64,000 nt of DNA from Eubacterium sp. AF22-8LB (GCF_003458715.1 NZ_QRVI01000008.1:22156-86155), one strand, 5' to 3'. Counted from the stretch's first letter, positions 53,180 to 62,711 are shown. The notes: generated from the letters alone by a model not told the origin. Translations and numbers: made by a program.

Positions 53180-53265
53180 TTTTATTCTCCTTATAGCATC
53201 TATTTATACATACTTTTCTATTATTTTAATGAATATTTGTTGATTTTCAAGATTCCAAAAGAAAA

Positions 53266-53281
53266 GAGCTTAAATAAGCCC
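53266..53281 (-). terminator. Terminator after the M20 gene
   Basis: GGGCTT and AAGCTC (one G-U) pair around a 4-nt loop. TTTTCTTTT follows on the minus strand. Confidence 0.6.
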
Positions 53282-53295
53282 TTCACGTATAATAG

Positions 53296-54501
53296 TTAAT
53301 TCTCCTTTTGATGCTCTACATGCCAAGCATGATCTTCCTTTATTTTAGCTAACTCATCCGGATTTTCAAATAATTCCAATGCCGTCCACGCTAATGCCTT
53401 GGCCCCCTTTACAATCGCATCCATTGCCTTTGGACTACATGAAGCATTGACCATATCTTGACTATGCCCTGCAATTTGAACATCTGTAATACTGATGTGA
53501 GGCTGAATCGTAGGTACAACCTGACTGATATTACCTACATCACTGCTACCAGGCATTACTACATCTTCGACATGTTTTACTGTATTGCCTAGTTCTGTAA
53601 TGTATTTTTCATAAATCGCATCTAAAGAAGGTGTTAAAACCATATTTTCTACAAGATTTTGATACAACTTCATACTTGAAGTACAACCTGTCTGTAAAGC
53701 TGATCCCTTTACAATGTTCTCCACTTTTTCATACAACTCATGTAACGTGTCAATATCGGCAGCACGAATATAATATTTTGCCTTTGTATATTCTGGAATC
53801 ACATTGGGTGCCGTTCCACCCTCAACAATCACTCCATGAATACGAATACGATCCGTTAATTGTTGACGTAAAACACCAATAGCTGCATATGTTAGAATTT
53901 GCGCATCTAATGCATTGATTCCATCTTGAGGACAACCTGCTGCGTGGGCTGGTTTTCCCCAGAATTCAATATCAACGGGTGCACACGCATAATTACGTGT
54001 ACTTAAGCCATCCTCAGGACCTGAACCTGGATGTACGCATAGAGCAAAATCTACATCCTTTAAATATCCTTTTTTCACAAACGAACCTTTGGCACTGCCA
54101 TTTTGTCCACCCTCTTCTCCAGGTGTTCCATATACACGTACTTCTCCGCCAATTTGATCCACTACACTTTTTAATGCAGCTCCAGCAAGTGAAGATGTTG
54201 CACCAAATACATTATGGCCACAACCATGCCCTAAACCGGAAAGTGCATCATATTCTGCAAGAAAAGCAACGGTAGGACCCGGCTTGTTACTTTTGTAGGT
54301 TGCCGCAAAGCCTGTACGATGTCCTGCAGCTGGCAATTCAATCTCAAAGCCTTCTTTTTTTAATTGTTCACTTAGCGTTTGAGATGCAAAATACTCAAAA
54401 TCACTCACTTCGGGTTTGGCATGAATAGCCAAAGAAATATCCTGATAGTTTTTTGCGTTTGTATCTATAAATTGAGAAATTTGATCCTTTAATTCTGACA
54501 T
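53296..54501 (-). CDS. M20-family amidohydrolase (N-acyl amino acid hydrolase type)
   Basis: This protein of about 401 residues starts at the ATG at 54501 after AGGAGGGAC. Metal-binding pattern GHGCGHN (LSGLGHGCGHNVFG), catalytic Glu in GTPGEEGGQNG and His in CVHPGSG are visible, as in AbgB- and hippuricase-like enzymes. It removes acyl groups from amino acids or cleaves aromatic or N-acetyl dipeptides. Proximity to a LysR regulator and an amino-acid ABC transporter resembles the B. subtilis ytmI-type sulfur-compound operon. The substrate is inferred, not shown. Confidence 0.88.
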   Translation of the reverse strand: MSELKDQISQFIDTNAKNYQDISLAIHAKPEVSDFEYFASQTLSEQLKKEGFEIELPAAGHRTGFAATYKSNKPGPTVAFLAEYDALSGLGHGCGHNVFGATSSLAGAALKSVVDQIGGEVRVYGTPGEEGGQNGSAKGSFVKKGYLKDVDFALCVHPGSGPEDGLSTRNYACAPVDIEFWGKPAHAAGCPQDGINALDAQILTYAAIGVLRQQLTDRIRIHGVIVEGGTAPNVIPEYTKAKYYIRAADIDTLHELYEKVENIVKGSALQTGCTSSMKLYQNLVENMVLTPSLDAIYEKYITELGNTVKHVEDVVMPGSSDVGNISQVVPTIQPHISITDVQIAGHSQDMVNASCSPKAMDAIVKGAKALAWTALELFENPDELAKIKEDHAWHVEHQKEN

Positions 54502-54616
54502 AAAATAGTCCCTCCTAAAATTTGAATTTATTTTACAAAGAATAAAAGTTATATTCAAATTCTATTTATTTATACCCGGTTATAGATTATTTTTATATTT
54601 AAATTAAAAAGAAAAA

Positions 54617-54627
54617 CGGCAATGCCG
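54617..54627 (-). terminator. Short terminator after the ABC binding-protein gene
   Basis: CGGC-ATT-GCCG on the minus strand is followed by TTTTTCTTTTT. The stem is only 4-5 bp. Confidence 0.45.
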
Positions 54628-54628
54628 C

Positions 54629-55411
54629 TTATTCTTTCGTTAAATCTTCTCCAAAATATTTAATGGAAATCTTAGACAAAGTTCCATCCTCTTTTAATTC
54701 TTTTAAAGCCTTATTCACAGCCTTTTTCAAAGATACATTGTCATCACCTTTTACCATTGGAATCGCATATGGTGTAGATTCTTTTGATTGATCTACAATT
54801 TTAAATGAACTATCCTTTGTCGTTTGAAGATAATCATTGATAGAAGTAGCCGCATTGATTGTCGCATCCACACCACCGCTCTTTACTAAATCCATACATT
54901 TCGTTAAGTCATCGACACCTTTTACCGTAGCTCCATAATCTTCACCCAATTCCATATATGTAGAACCAATGGAATTCGCAGTTGTCTTTCCTTTTAAATC
55001 ATCAAATGAAGCAATTGTCGTATTATCATTACGAACAACTAAAACTGTATGATCATACGCATACGGTGTAGAGAAATCAAATTTCTTTTTTCTTTCCTTC
55101 GTGATATCAACACCATTGATTACTAAATCATATGTACCAGTGGATAAACCAGTTAATAATCCATCCCATTTTCCTTCTACAATATTGGCTTTTACACCCA
55201 ATTTTTTAGCAATGTTCTTGGCAACTTCCACATCTACCCCCACTAGCTTATCATCCTTGTCATGATAAGAGAATGGTTGCCAATCCCCTTCCAAACCAAT
55301 TGTGATTTCACCTTTATCTTGAATATCACTTAAATGATCTTTAGAAGATCCACATCCTGCCAAAGTGAATACCATAGCTGCACTTAATAAGCCTGCTAAT
55401 AATTTTTTCAT
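54629..55411 (-). CDS. Amino-acid-binding lipoprotein, cystine-type candidate
   Basis: This 260-residue family-3 solute-binding protein has lipobox TLAGC (Cys20). It reads GEITIGLEGDWQPFSYHDKDD, VDVEVAKNIAKKLGV and FDFSTPYAYDHTVLVV, close in pattern to cystine and glutamine/polar binders. It is the last gene of permease-ATPase-binding protein. The sulfur neighbourhood suggests cystine, with moderate confidence. Confidence 0.9.
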   Translation of the reverse strand: MKKLLAGLLSAAMVFTLAGCGSSKDHLSDIQDKGEITIGLEGDWQPFSYHDKDDKLVGVDVEVAKNIAKKLGVKANIVEGKWDGLLTGLSTGTYDLVINGVDITKERKKKFDFSTPYAYDHTVLVVRNDNTTIASFDDLKGKTTANSIGSTYMELGEDYGATVKGVDDLTKCMDLVKSGGVDATINAATSINDYLQTTKDSSFKIVDQSKESTPYAIPMVKGDDNVSLKKAVNKALKELKEDGTLSKISIKYFGEDLTKE

Positions 55412-55412
55412 C

Positions 55413-56153
55413 TTACATTTCCTCTTTTCTTAAAAACTCTTTTGTTCGCTCTTGTTTAGGATGTTCAAAGAATTCCCTTGAACTACCTTCTTCAATTATT
55501 TTTCCTTCTTCCATCAAAATCACATGATTTGAGACATTCTTCGCAAAAGACATTTCATGTGTAACAACAACCATAGTCATTCCTTCATTGGCTAATGTTT
55601 TCATTACACTTAAAACCTCTTGAATCAATTCTGGATCGAGTGCCGAAGTTGGTTCATCAAAATATATGATGTCAGGGCTTGTTGCTAAAGCTCTTGCGAT
55701 TGCGACACGCTGTTGTTGTCCACCCGATAATTGTGAAGGATAATGAGTAGCACGATCTTTCATCCCAACTTTTTCAAGCATCTGCATACCAATCACATTA
55801 GCCTCTTCTTTAGAAACGTTTCGCGCTACAGTAAGACCTAATGTTACATTTTGCAGAGTTGTCTTATTCGCAAATAAATTGTAATTTTGAAACACAAATC
55901 CAGTATGCTTTCTAAGCTGGGCAATATCCTTTTTTGATGTATTTGATAAATCATAAGATTTTCCATTAAAAATCATATTCCCTGCATCGGCTGTCTCTAA
56001 ATAATTAATACAACGAAGCAAGGTTGTCTTACCAGATCCTGAAGGACCTAATATCGCAATGACATCTCCTTTATTGACCGTAAGATCCATTCCATTCAAA
56101 ACATTTAAATTTCCAAATGATTTATGAATATCTTTAATTTCTAATAAAGCCAT
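55413..56153 (-). CDS. Amino-acid ABC transporter ATP-binding protein (second system)
   Basis: This 246-residue GlnQ/TcyC-type ATPase has Walker [10 protein letters not shown], signature LSGGQQQR, Walker [13 protein letters not shown] and VVTHEM. It sits one base before the binding-protein gene and three bases after the permease gene. Confidence 0.95.
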   Translation of the reverse strand: MALLEIKDIHKSFGNLNVLNGMDLTVNKGDVIAILGPSGSGKTTLLRCINYLETADAGNMIFNGKSYDLSNTSKKDIAQLRKHTGFVFQNYNLFANKTTLQNVTLGLTVARNVSKEEANVIGMQMLEKVGMKDRATHYPSQLSGGQQQRVAIARALATSPDIIYFDEPTSALDPELIQEVLSVMKTLANEGMTMVVVTHEMSFAKNVSNHVILMEEGKIIEEGSSREFFEHPKQERTKEFLRKEEM

Positions 56154-56156
56154 ACT

Positions 56157-56813
56157 CTATCTCCCTGCCTGATAATAATTCAGCTTCTTTTCACCCCAAG
56201 CTTGCAGCCAAGTTAAAACTGTACAAAAAATCAAATAAACTAAAGCTACTTCTATGTATAACTGCATAAACTGATAAGTTCTTCCGGCAATTCTTTCTGT
56301 CTGCATAAACATTTCTGTAACCGTAATATTCGCAGCTAAAGACGTATCTTTTACAAGTGAAATCAAGTTATTGAACAATGATGGAAATGCACTTCGAAAA
56401 GCTTGCGGTAAAATAATATGCGTCATAATCTGCATATAGCTCATTCCTACACAGTATCCGGCTTCCATTTGTCCTTGTGGTACACTTTCAATCGATCCGC
56501 GTATAGTTTCAGCACAATAGGCACCTGTATTTAATGAAAAAACAATAATAGCGGCTGTTATAGCTGAAATGCGCACACCAATTGACTGCATACCAAAATA
56601 CATAATAAATAATTGGACTAGCATTGGTGTTCCTCTAAATATCCAAATATAGAATTGAACAATATTCTTCATAACCGGTACCTTCGCATATTGAATCAAG
56701 GCACAAAGAATGGCCAATATCATAGCTAAAACAAAAGAAATAATTGCCAAAGGTAACGTTATCAGAATACCGGATACAAATATCTTTGGAAAAGATTCGA
56801 TAAACAATGCCAT
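56157..56813 (-). CDS. Amino-acid ABC transporter permease (second system)
   Basis: This 218-residue permease of the HisMQ type has five membrane helices and the motif GQMEAGYCVGMSYMQIMTHIILPQAFR. It is the first gene of the operon, after AGGAGGG. The upstream gap of 57 bp holds a possible TTGACC/TAGAAT promoter with long 19-bp spacing. Confidence 0.93.
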   Translation of the reverse strand: MALFIESFPKIFVSGILITLPLAIISFVLAMILAILCALIQYAKVPVMKNIVQFYIWIFRGTPMLVQLFIMYFGMQSIGVRISAITAAIIVFSLNTGAYCAETIRGSIESVPQGQMEAGYCVGMSYMQIMTHIILPQAFRSAFPSLFNNLISLVKDTSLAANITVTEMFMQTERIAGRTYQFMQLYIEVALVYLIFCTVLTWLQAWGEKKLNYYQAGR

Positions 56814-56870
56814 ATTTTCCCTCCTAAAATCTGCTTATTATTCTACACCCTAAACTATACTTTAGGTCAA

Positions 56871-57806
56871 CTAAATCAGCCCAAACGATTTTAATATTGT
56901 TAGCCAGAACGTAATACTAAATGCACTTAATAATGTTGTAAGCATGACGACACTCGATGTTAAAACCCCTTTATGTCCCATACTTTTAGCCATCACAAAC
57001 CCTGATACAGTTGTACTTGATCCACACATAATTAGTATCGCAACTAAGGCTTGATTTCTGAAACCTAATAGCGCTGCAATTGGTAAGAAGATAGCACAAA
57101 AGCCAATCAACTTCATAAATGTACAAAATAAGGATGGTTTTAATTCTCCTTTTGCCTGATCAAAATCAAAAGTGGCTCCCATGGCCATTAAGCCAAGTGG
57201 TGTTGCCGTACTTGCAATCATAGAAATTGTTTTATTGATGACTTGTGGCAGTTTAAACGGTAATATACTAACAAGTACACCTATCACAATGCCTAGAATT
57301 AGTGGATTTTTTAAAATTCCAATGAATGTTTTCTTATAATCAACCTTAGATTGTTCAGCCTTAAAGAAAGATAGAATCACAACGGAAACCACATTATACA
57401 CAAATACAACACTCATCAACATTAATGGTGCAACACCTACGTTAGGATAAATATTCGATGTTAATGCTAATCCTAATAAGGCAGCACTACTTCTGTAGCA
57501 AGCCTGAATAAATTCCCCTTGAATCTCTTTATCTTTTAATCGAATTGAGAACAATACTGATAGTAAAATACTTAACAAGGTAGATACTACGCAAAACAAA
57601 ACAAACTTTGTATCCCAAAGATTCTTAAAATTAGATTGTGATACATCCACAAATAACAATAGTGGCAAAGATACTTTGAAAACAAAAGAATTTAATTTCG
57701 ATGCCAATGTATCATCCAACACATCGATTTTATTTAAAAAATAGCCAACAACCATCAATAAAAAGATGGGGATAGTAGCATTTAAACTAAATAATAAATT
57801 TTCCAC
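56871..57806 (-). CDS. AEC-family transporter
   Basis: This 311-residue protein has about ten membrane helices in two halves, of the auxin efflux carrier family. It includes the helix-break motifs LPLLLFVDVSQSNF and MAMGATFDF. In bacteria relatives move malate, malonate or other organic anions. It is monocistronic or follows the nanE operon's terminator. Substrate is unknown; no hint of plant hormone transport is implied. Confidence 0.88.
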   Translation of the reverse strand: MENLLFSLNATIPIFLLMVVGYFLNKIDVLDDTLASKLNSFVFKVSLPLLLFVDVSQSNFKNLWDTKFVLFCVVSTLLSILLSVLFSIRLKDKEIQGEFIQACYRSSAALLGLALTSNIYPNVGVAPLMLMSVVFVYNVVSVVILSFFKAEQSKVDYKKTFIGILKNPLILGIVIGVLVSILPFKLPQVINKTISMIASTATPLGLMAMGATFDFDQAKGELKPSLFCTFMKLIGFCAIFLPIAALLGFRNQALVAILIMCGSSTTVSGFVMAKSMGHKGVLTSSVVMLTTLLSAFSITFWLTILKSFGLI

Positions 57807-57881
57807 AAAATCCCTCCAAAACTAAATTATTGTTATTTTAGCACAAAATCTATCATATTGCGTTTTAGAAGCATCAAAAAA

Positions 57882-57899
57882 GAGCAATTTTCATTGCCC
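57882..57899 (-). terminator. Terminator of the glycyl radical enzyme operon
   Basis: GGGCAAT and ATTGCTC (one G-U) pair around GAAA on the minus strand, followed by TTTTTT. It starts at the nanE stop. Confidence 0.8.
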
Positions 57900-58667
57900 T
57901 TACTTTAATTCATTCGTATGTTTTGCACGCTCTGCATCACGCCAGTTATTCTGATACTTTCCTAGGCAATCCACAAATCGTTTTGTGACATAATGCGGAC
58001 GAGTAATTGCACTTCCAACAACAACACTATGATATCCAATAAAAATACATTTCATCGCATCTTCTGGCGAATAAATATGTCCTTCCATGATGACACAAGC
58101 TTCATCTTGTAGTTCACGACACATATGAGCCACCATTCTAAAGTCTGCACCTTCAATATGTGCTGTTTCTTTCGTATATCCATATAATGTAGGAGCTACA
58201 ATTTCAGCACCATTTGCCGAAGCATGTTTTGCCTCTTCTAAATTGGATACATCCGCAAAAATCAAATGATTTGGATATTTCTTACGTACTTGAGGTAACA
58301 AATCCCATGCGATGGTTCCTTCATGTGTTTTTTGTGCTGTACAATCAATTGCGATAATGTCTGCACCAGCCGCTACAATTTCGTCTACTTCTTTCATTGT
58401 TGGTGTAATAAATACATCTGTATCCTCGTGCCAAACTTTATACAAACCAATGATAGGTAATCCTAAATTGGCTTCTTTGACCTTTCGAATCTGTTCCGGA
58501 GAATTCAAACGCAATCCGACAGCACCACCCCATTTTGCACATTCCGCCATCTTTACAACCATATCTTCTGTATAAATAGGTTCATCCTTCTGTGTCTGAC
58601 AAGAGACAATCAGTCCTCCTTTTAAGCTTTCTAATAATGCTAATTTATTTGGATCATTCGTCTTCAT
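57900..58667 (-). CDS. nanE: Putative N-acetylmannosamine-6-phosphate 2-epimerase
   Basis: This (beta/alpha)8 enzyme of about 255 residues converts ManNAc-6-P to GlcNAc-6-P. Family signatures are LLESLKGGLIVSCQ, catalytic Lys in IIGLYKVWH and GADIIAIDCTAQ with Asp and Glu residues, and C-terminal VVVGSAITRP. The ATG at 58667 fits an AAAGGGGAAG ribosome site and overlaps the DeoR stop by 14 bp. No sialic-acid lyase or ManNAc kinase genes are near. Its pairing with a glycyl radical enzyme is unusual. Confidence 0.9.
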   Translation of the reverse strand: MKTNDPNKLALLESLKGGLIVSCQTQKDEPIYTEDMVVKMAECAKWGGAVGLRLNSPEQIRKVKEANLGLPIIGLYKVWHEDTDVFITPTMKEVDEIVAAGADIIAIDCTAQKTHEGTIAWDLLPQVRKKYPNHLIFADVSNLEEAKHASANGAEIVAPTLYGYTKETAHIEGADFRMVAHMCRELQDEACVIMEGHIYSPEDAMKCIFIGYHSVVVGSAITRPHYVTKRFVDCLGKYQNNWRDAERAKHTNELK

Positions 58668-59439
58668 TTTCATCTTCCCCTTTACATACCACAAAATTTT
58701 CTGGTATTTCTCTATTTTCCTCATAAACATCTACATAAACACTATGGAAGTCTTTTAAATTTGCCCAATTACACATAGCCTTGACACCATATTTAGATGC
58801 ATCTATCAATAAATCACACTTTTCACTGCATTCCATAATAGTCTTTTTACAGGCTCCAACATTGAAATCAAATACATATACATTTCCATTTTCCAAATCA
58901 ATGCCATTTGTACTTAAAAAAGCATGATCAAAATGAAATTGACGAATCATATCTAAAGTCAAAGAACCATAGCTTGTATCATAAGAACGATTAAATTCTC
59001 CCCCTAACAAGAAAATATCCCCTTTAAAGCTGGCTGGTAGTTTTCGAATCAAATAAATACTTGGAGTAACCAATTTTATTCTTTTATCCTGGATATAATC
59101 TAGTATATGTGTGGGCGTCGTACCTGAGTCAATATATACACAATCTCCATCACGTATACTTTTGGCGGCATGTGCACATATCAAATTCTTTTCTTCCATA
59201 TTCAAGTTTTCTTTAGAAACAACAGACATTTCATTAAAATTTGTAAGTATCGTGCTCACACTCTTTAGGCTTGCTCCACCACGCTCCCTTTGTATTAAGC
59301 CTTGATTTTCTAGTTCAATCAAGTCGCGCATGACACTCGATCTTGAAACATCAAAGCTTTCCTGCAATTCTTTTACTGTCACAAATTGTCTTTCTTCTAA
59401 TAGTTGTACAATTCGTACCATTCTTTCCTTTGAAAGCAT
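58654..59439 (-). CDS. DeoR-family regulator of the glycyl radical enzyme operon
   Basis: This 261-residue protein has a winged helix (QFVTVKELQESFDVSRSSVMRDL-type, about residues 17-40) with the RERGGAS signature near 52. A sugar-phosphate sensor follows with GDCVYIDSGTTPTH and LLGGEFNRSYDTSYG. It lies between the activase and nanE, separated by 3 bp and overlapping nanE. It is the likely reader of the 10-bp-phased repeats at 62621-62660. A phosphosugar effector is expected for the family. Confidence 0.88.
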   Translation of the reverse strand: MLSKERMVRIVQLLEERQFVTVKELQESFDVSRSSVMRDLIELENQGLIQRERGGASLKSVSTILTNFNEMSVVSKENLNMEEKNLICAHAAKSIRDGDCVYIDSGTTPTHILDYIQDKRIKLVTPSIYLIRKLPASFKGDIFLLGGEFNRSYDTSYGSLTLDMIRQFHFDHAFLSTNGIDLENGNVYVFDFNVGACKKTIMECSEKCDLLIDASKYGVKAMCNWANLKDFHSVYVDVYEENREIPENFVVCKGEDENEDE

Positions 59440-59442
59440 ACC

Positions 59443-60327
59443 TTATCCTCCTATTTTTACATACACACCCAATTGTTTTCCAACATCTATATATGGAGTT
59501 AAATCGTTTCGATCCATCATTTTATCTTTATCATACATAAATTCTTTATTCAATTGATTCCACTTACTCTTTCCCATCGTATGAAAAGGCAGAAGATTAA
59601 CTTCTGAAAGTTTTAAATTTGCACAAAACCTAATAACATCTTCACAAATATCATCATTAAATCTTGGAATAACTGGCATTCTCACAATTACTTTATTTGG
59701 GCAATGTTGAGCAAGGTACTTAAAATTATTCAAAATCAAATTTAAATTACCACCAGTTATATCTTTTAACTTTTGTGCATCCAAATGCTTCAAATCCATT
59801 AAGAATAAATCAATATATGGCAATGCTTCTTTTAATGTATCTAAGCAATAATTCCCCGTTGTCTCTACCGCTACATGTAACCCATTATTTTTACATTGTT
59901 TTATTAATTCAAGAAATGCATCAAGCTGCATAAAGGGTTCTCCACCACTAATCGTGATTCCTCCATTGGATTGATCAAAATAATCTTTATCTTTTAAAAC
60001 CTCTTTAATAACTTCATTTATTTCCATATCTTTTCCGGCAAAAGAGATCGCATCCTGTAAACAATAGTTTTCACATTTTTTACAATATATACATTTATCC
60101 ATATCCCATTGGAAAGGAAATGAAATTGCACCATGTTCACATACGTGCATACATGTTTTACACTCCACACATTTTTTTGCATCATGCATCAATACAGGTT
60201 CACTCTTCCATGTTTCGGGATTAGCACACCAAGGACAATGTAAGAAACATCCCTTTAAAAAGACAGTTGTACGAATGCCTGGTCCATCGTGTGTGGCAAA
60301 CTTTTCTATATTCGAAATTCTAATCAT
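59443..60327 (-). CDS. Glycyl-radical enzyme activating protein (radical SAM)
   Basis: This 294-residue PflA-type activase has radical SAM Cys27, Cys31 and Cys34 in GCFLHCPWCANP. Two ferredoxin-like [4Fe-4S] motifs are inserted after that (CVECKTCMHVC and CIYCKKCENYC), as in activases of dehydratase-type glycyl radical enzymes. GGEPF and DLKH follow. It abstracts the hydrogen of the partner enzyme's Gly731. It overlaps the enzyme gene by 8 bp. Confidence 0.95.
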   Translation of the reverse strand: MIRISNIEKFATHDGPGIRTTVFLKGCFLHCPWCANPETWKSEPVLMHDAKKCVECKTCMHVCEHGAISFPFQWDMDKCIYCKKCENYCLQDAISFAGKDMEINEVIKEVLKDKDYFDQSNGGITISGGEPFMQLDAFLELIKQCKNNGLHVAVETTGNYCLDTLKEALPYIDLFLMDLKHLDAQKLKDITGGNLNLILNNFKYLAQHCPNKVIVRMPVIPRFNDDICEDVIRFCANLKLSEVNLLPFHTMGKSKWNQLNKEFMYDKDKMMDRNDLTPYIDVGKQLGVYVKIGG

Positions 60328-62584
60328 ATAATGTCCTACTTAAGAGTTCATCTTGAACATCTTTTGTCAAATTCACAAAAACAGCACTATAACCTGCTAC
60401 ACGAACAATTAAATCCGGATATTTTTCAGGATGCTTTTGTGCATCTTCGAGTTGACCATGATCTACCACAGTTACCATCAGCTGACATCCACCCTTTTTG
60501 AAGTAAGTATCAAATAAGACTTTTACTTTCTCTTTATCTTCATGCATCATTCGAGGTGTAAACTTTATGTTTTGTACACTTCCACCATGATATTTCGCTT
60601 TGAATTTACTTAATGAATTCAATACGGCTGTTGGCCCACTTTTTGCGGCAAAACCTTGCGGATTATTAGCTGGATTTAAATACACACCTTTTAATCTTCC
60701 GTCTAAACTAGCATCGGTTTGATGACCCCAATCTGTGTTTGTCTGATTATTTGAAATAACAATCAAATAATAATTCATACCATTTCGAATACCGCGATTA
60801 CGAATACCCTTCGCAACATATTCAAATAAATCATTCGCAAGTTCGTCGACATCATTTAAATCATTTCCATATTTAGGTAAGGATAAAATTTCCTTACGCA
60901 AATGTTCATATCCTTCAAAATTATGTAATGCCGCTTCATTCAATTCCTCTAAAGTATATTTCTTTTGATCATATACTAATGTTTTAATGGCATATAGTGC
61001 ATCACTTGTATTGATATTTCCATAGGTTTCATTCGTACCGCCTAGAATTTCAATACCACCATCTAAAATGGCTTTTTGTCGTGCCAAACAATCATCCATC
61101 AAAATTGAATTAAATAAGAAACTCACCTCTTGATTCATCACTTCATAAGAGTGTTTCTGGCAATATACGCTTAAATCAAAATAATAATCTAATAAAGCTT
61201 TATATTGATCATAAAACTCTTCAAAAGTTCTAAAACTTGATAACGGCAACACCTTTACAGAACCCGCCTTATAAACATTGTCCATAGGATCATATCCTGC
61301 ATTTAAAGCCAGCTGTAATATTTTTGTCAAATTCAACATCGTATTTGGTGTTCCCACACTCTTTCCTTGAATCACAAATTCTCCACATCCAAAAGGGATA
61401 TATTGTTCGGCTGTTTTGCGATCCACACGCATTGCATATTGTACAGCATCCACATTCACATCATCATTATATAATGTTGGATAGGTTGCCCCACTGGCAA
61501 TACATTCATAAGCCATGTCCATGATATCTTTTGGTGTATTTGAATCAAAGCGCAATGTAAATTGTGGTTCAACGTAGCGAGTATCTTTACATACCTTTAA
61601 ACAGATTCTTGTGAACAAATCACACGCCTCTACATTTTCTCTTCCTTTTCCACCCACTATAATTCTTCCATTTACAGTCGTTCTTCGATTTTCAATCATT
61701 TTCCATAATGATTTTATATAACGATAAGCTTCATGCTCATCAATCAATCCAGAATCAATATCATGTTTTAAAAATGGTCCAAGAACAATGTCCAAACGTC
61801 CATAATTAATGCAGCCTGCACATAGGGCATATAGCCAAAATAATTGTAGTGCTTGATGAAAAGTTGCTGGTTTATGTTCTAGAATGTATTCTAAATCTTG
61901 TTTCATTAAATCTAAATCTTGATTCCTAGATGGATCCACCGTATAGCTTTGATTAACCAAATCGATTTGTTTGCGAATGACGGATTTTAATAGTTTCATA
62001 CATTCTAAGCTTGCTAGCATAAATTCATTGGATGAGTAACTTTGAATTAATTTCATTAATTCATTAATGCCTAATGTAACTAATTTTTTATAATCTAGCA
62101 TCATACCTGATAAGCGGGCTGTTGCCATAAATGGATACTTACAATCAATAAAGCGACCTGTCGTATTCTCATTTAATACATCCTGACAATAGATACTCTT
62201 TACATCGTGTTCTTGCCAATAATCATATAATACATCCACTCTAACTTTCTCTTCCTCTGTTTTTAAGTGTTCTTTAAAAGCACGTAGCTTATGAAAAACA
62301 CAATAGTGTCCAACACCACCAATACTTGTAACACTACCAAATCCAATAGGCAAAAAATCTAAGCGTCCTGCAATTAAATCGTCTGTTTCAATACTTCTAA
62401 ATAAACGTGGCAATAATACTTTTAAGCATTCTACTTCACGGATTGCCTTATTTTTAGAACTATTTTCTTTGTGCGCTTTCGTATAAGCTTCCATAATTTC
62501 TAATTGTTCTTCATAACTCTTTTCACATGGAATTTTAACTGATACTTCTACGTTTTGTTCACCATCAATATTAATTCTAGCCAT
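60320..62584 (-). CDS. Glycyl radical enzyme of unassigned substrate
   Basis: This 754-residue protein of the pyruvate formate-lyase superfamily has active-site Cys400 followed by Glu402 in PFGCGEF. The glycyl loop RVAGYSA has radical Gly731 near the C-terminus. CxE architecture indicates a dehydratase/lyase-type member and not true pyruvate formate-lyase, which has two adjacent Cys. GCGE differs from the common GCVE of glycerol and diol dehydratases. Operon partners are its activase, a DeoR regulator and NanE; a divergent alcohol dehydrogenase faces it. A radical elimination or ring opening on a sugar-derived substrate is my hypothesis. Confidence 0.9.
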   Translation of the reverse strand: MARINIDGEQNVEVSVKIPCEKSYEEQLEIMEAYTKAHKENSSKNKAIREVECLKVLLPRLFRSIETDDLIAGRLDFLPIGFGSVTSIGGVGHYCVFHKLRAFKEHLKTEEEKVRVDVLYDYWQEHDVKSIYCQDVLNENTTGRFIDCKYPFMATARLSGMMLDYKKLVTLGINELMKLIQSYSSNEFMLASLECMKLLKSVIRKQIDLVNQSYTVDPSRNQDLDLMKQDLEYILEHKPATFHQALQLFWLYALCAGCINYGRLDIVLGPFLKHDIDSGLIDEHEAYRYIKSLWKMIENRRTTVNGRIIVGGKGRENVEACDLFTRICLKVCKDTRYVEPQFTLRFDSNTPKDIMDMAYECIASGATYPTLYNDDVNVDAVQYAMRVDRKTAEQYIPFGCGEFVIQGKSVGTPNTMLNLTKILQLALNAGYDPMDNVYKAGSVKVLPLSSFRTFEEFYDQYKALLDYYFDLSVYCQKHSYEVMNQEVSFLFNSILMDDCLARQKAILDGGIEILGGTNETYGNINTSDALYAIKTLVYDQKKYTLEELNEAALHNFEGYEHLRKEILSLPKYGNDLNDVDELANDLFEYVAKGIRNRGIRNGMNYYLIVISNNQTNTDWGHQTDASLDGRLKGVYLNPANNPQGFAAKSGPTAVLNSLSKFKAKYHGGSVQNIKFTPRMMHEDKEKVKVLFDTYFKKGGCQLMVTVVDHGQLEDAQKHPEKYPDLIVRVAGYSAVFVNLTKDVQDELLSRTLYD

Positions 62585-62603
62585 ATTCTCACCTCATACT
62601 TTC

Positions 62604-62632
62604 AATATATATCCATATTAATTCATAGTCAA
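62604..62632 (-). promoter_or_regulatory. Promoter of the glycyl radical enzyme operon
   Basis: TTGACT (62627-62632), 17 bp, TATATT (62604-62609) on the minus strand. The -35 lies inside the first phased repeats. Confidence 0.7.
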
Positions 62633-62660
62633 TCATTTTTATTCATTTTGATTCATATGT
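62621..62660. repeat. Four 10-bp-phased ATTCAT repeats (operator candidate)
   Basis: ATTCAT, AATCAT, ATTCAT and ATTCAT begin at exactly 62621, 62631, 62641 and 62651. Same-face helical phasing on a 10-bp period fits a DeoR-family operator. It covers the -35 of the glycyl radical enzyme promoter. Confidence 0.65.
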
Positions 62661-62682
62661 GACATTATTATCAATTTGTAAC

Positions 62683-62711
62683 TTGTATGTAAGCGCTATA
62701 GTTCGTAAAAT
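62683..62711 (+). promoter_or_regulatory. Alcohol dehydrogenase promoter with cre-like site
   Basis: TTGTAT (62683-62688), 17 bp, TAAAAT (62706-62711). The spacer holds TGTAAGCGCTATAG (62688-62701), which matches 12 of 14 cre positions, so catabolite control is likely. Confidence 0.6.

Noticed and set aside
60320..62584. Annotation as pyruvate formate-lyase (pflB)
   Set aside because: The active site has a single Cys followed by Gly-Glu instead of the Cys-Cys pair of pyruvate formate-lyase.
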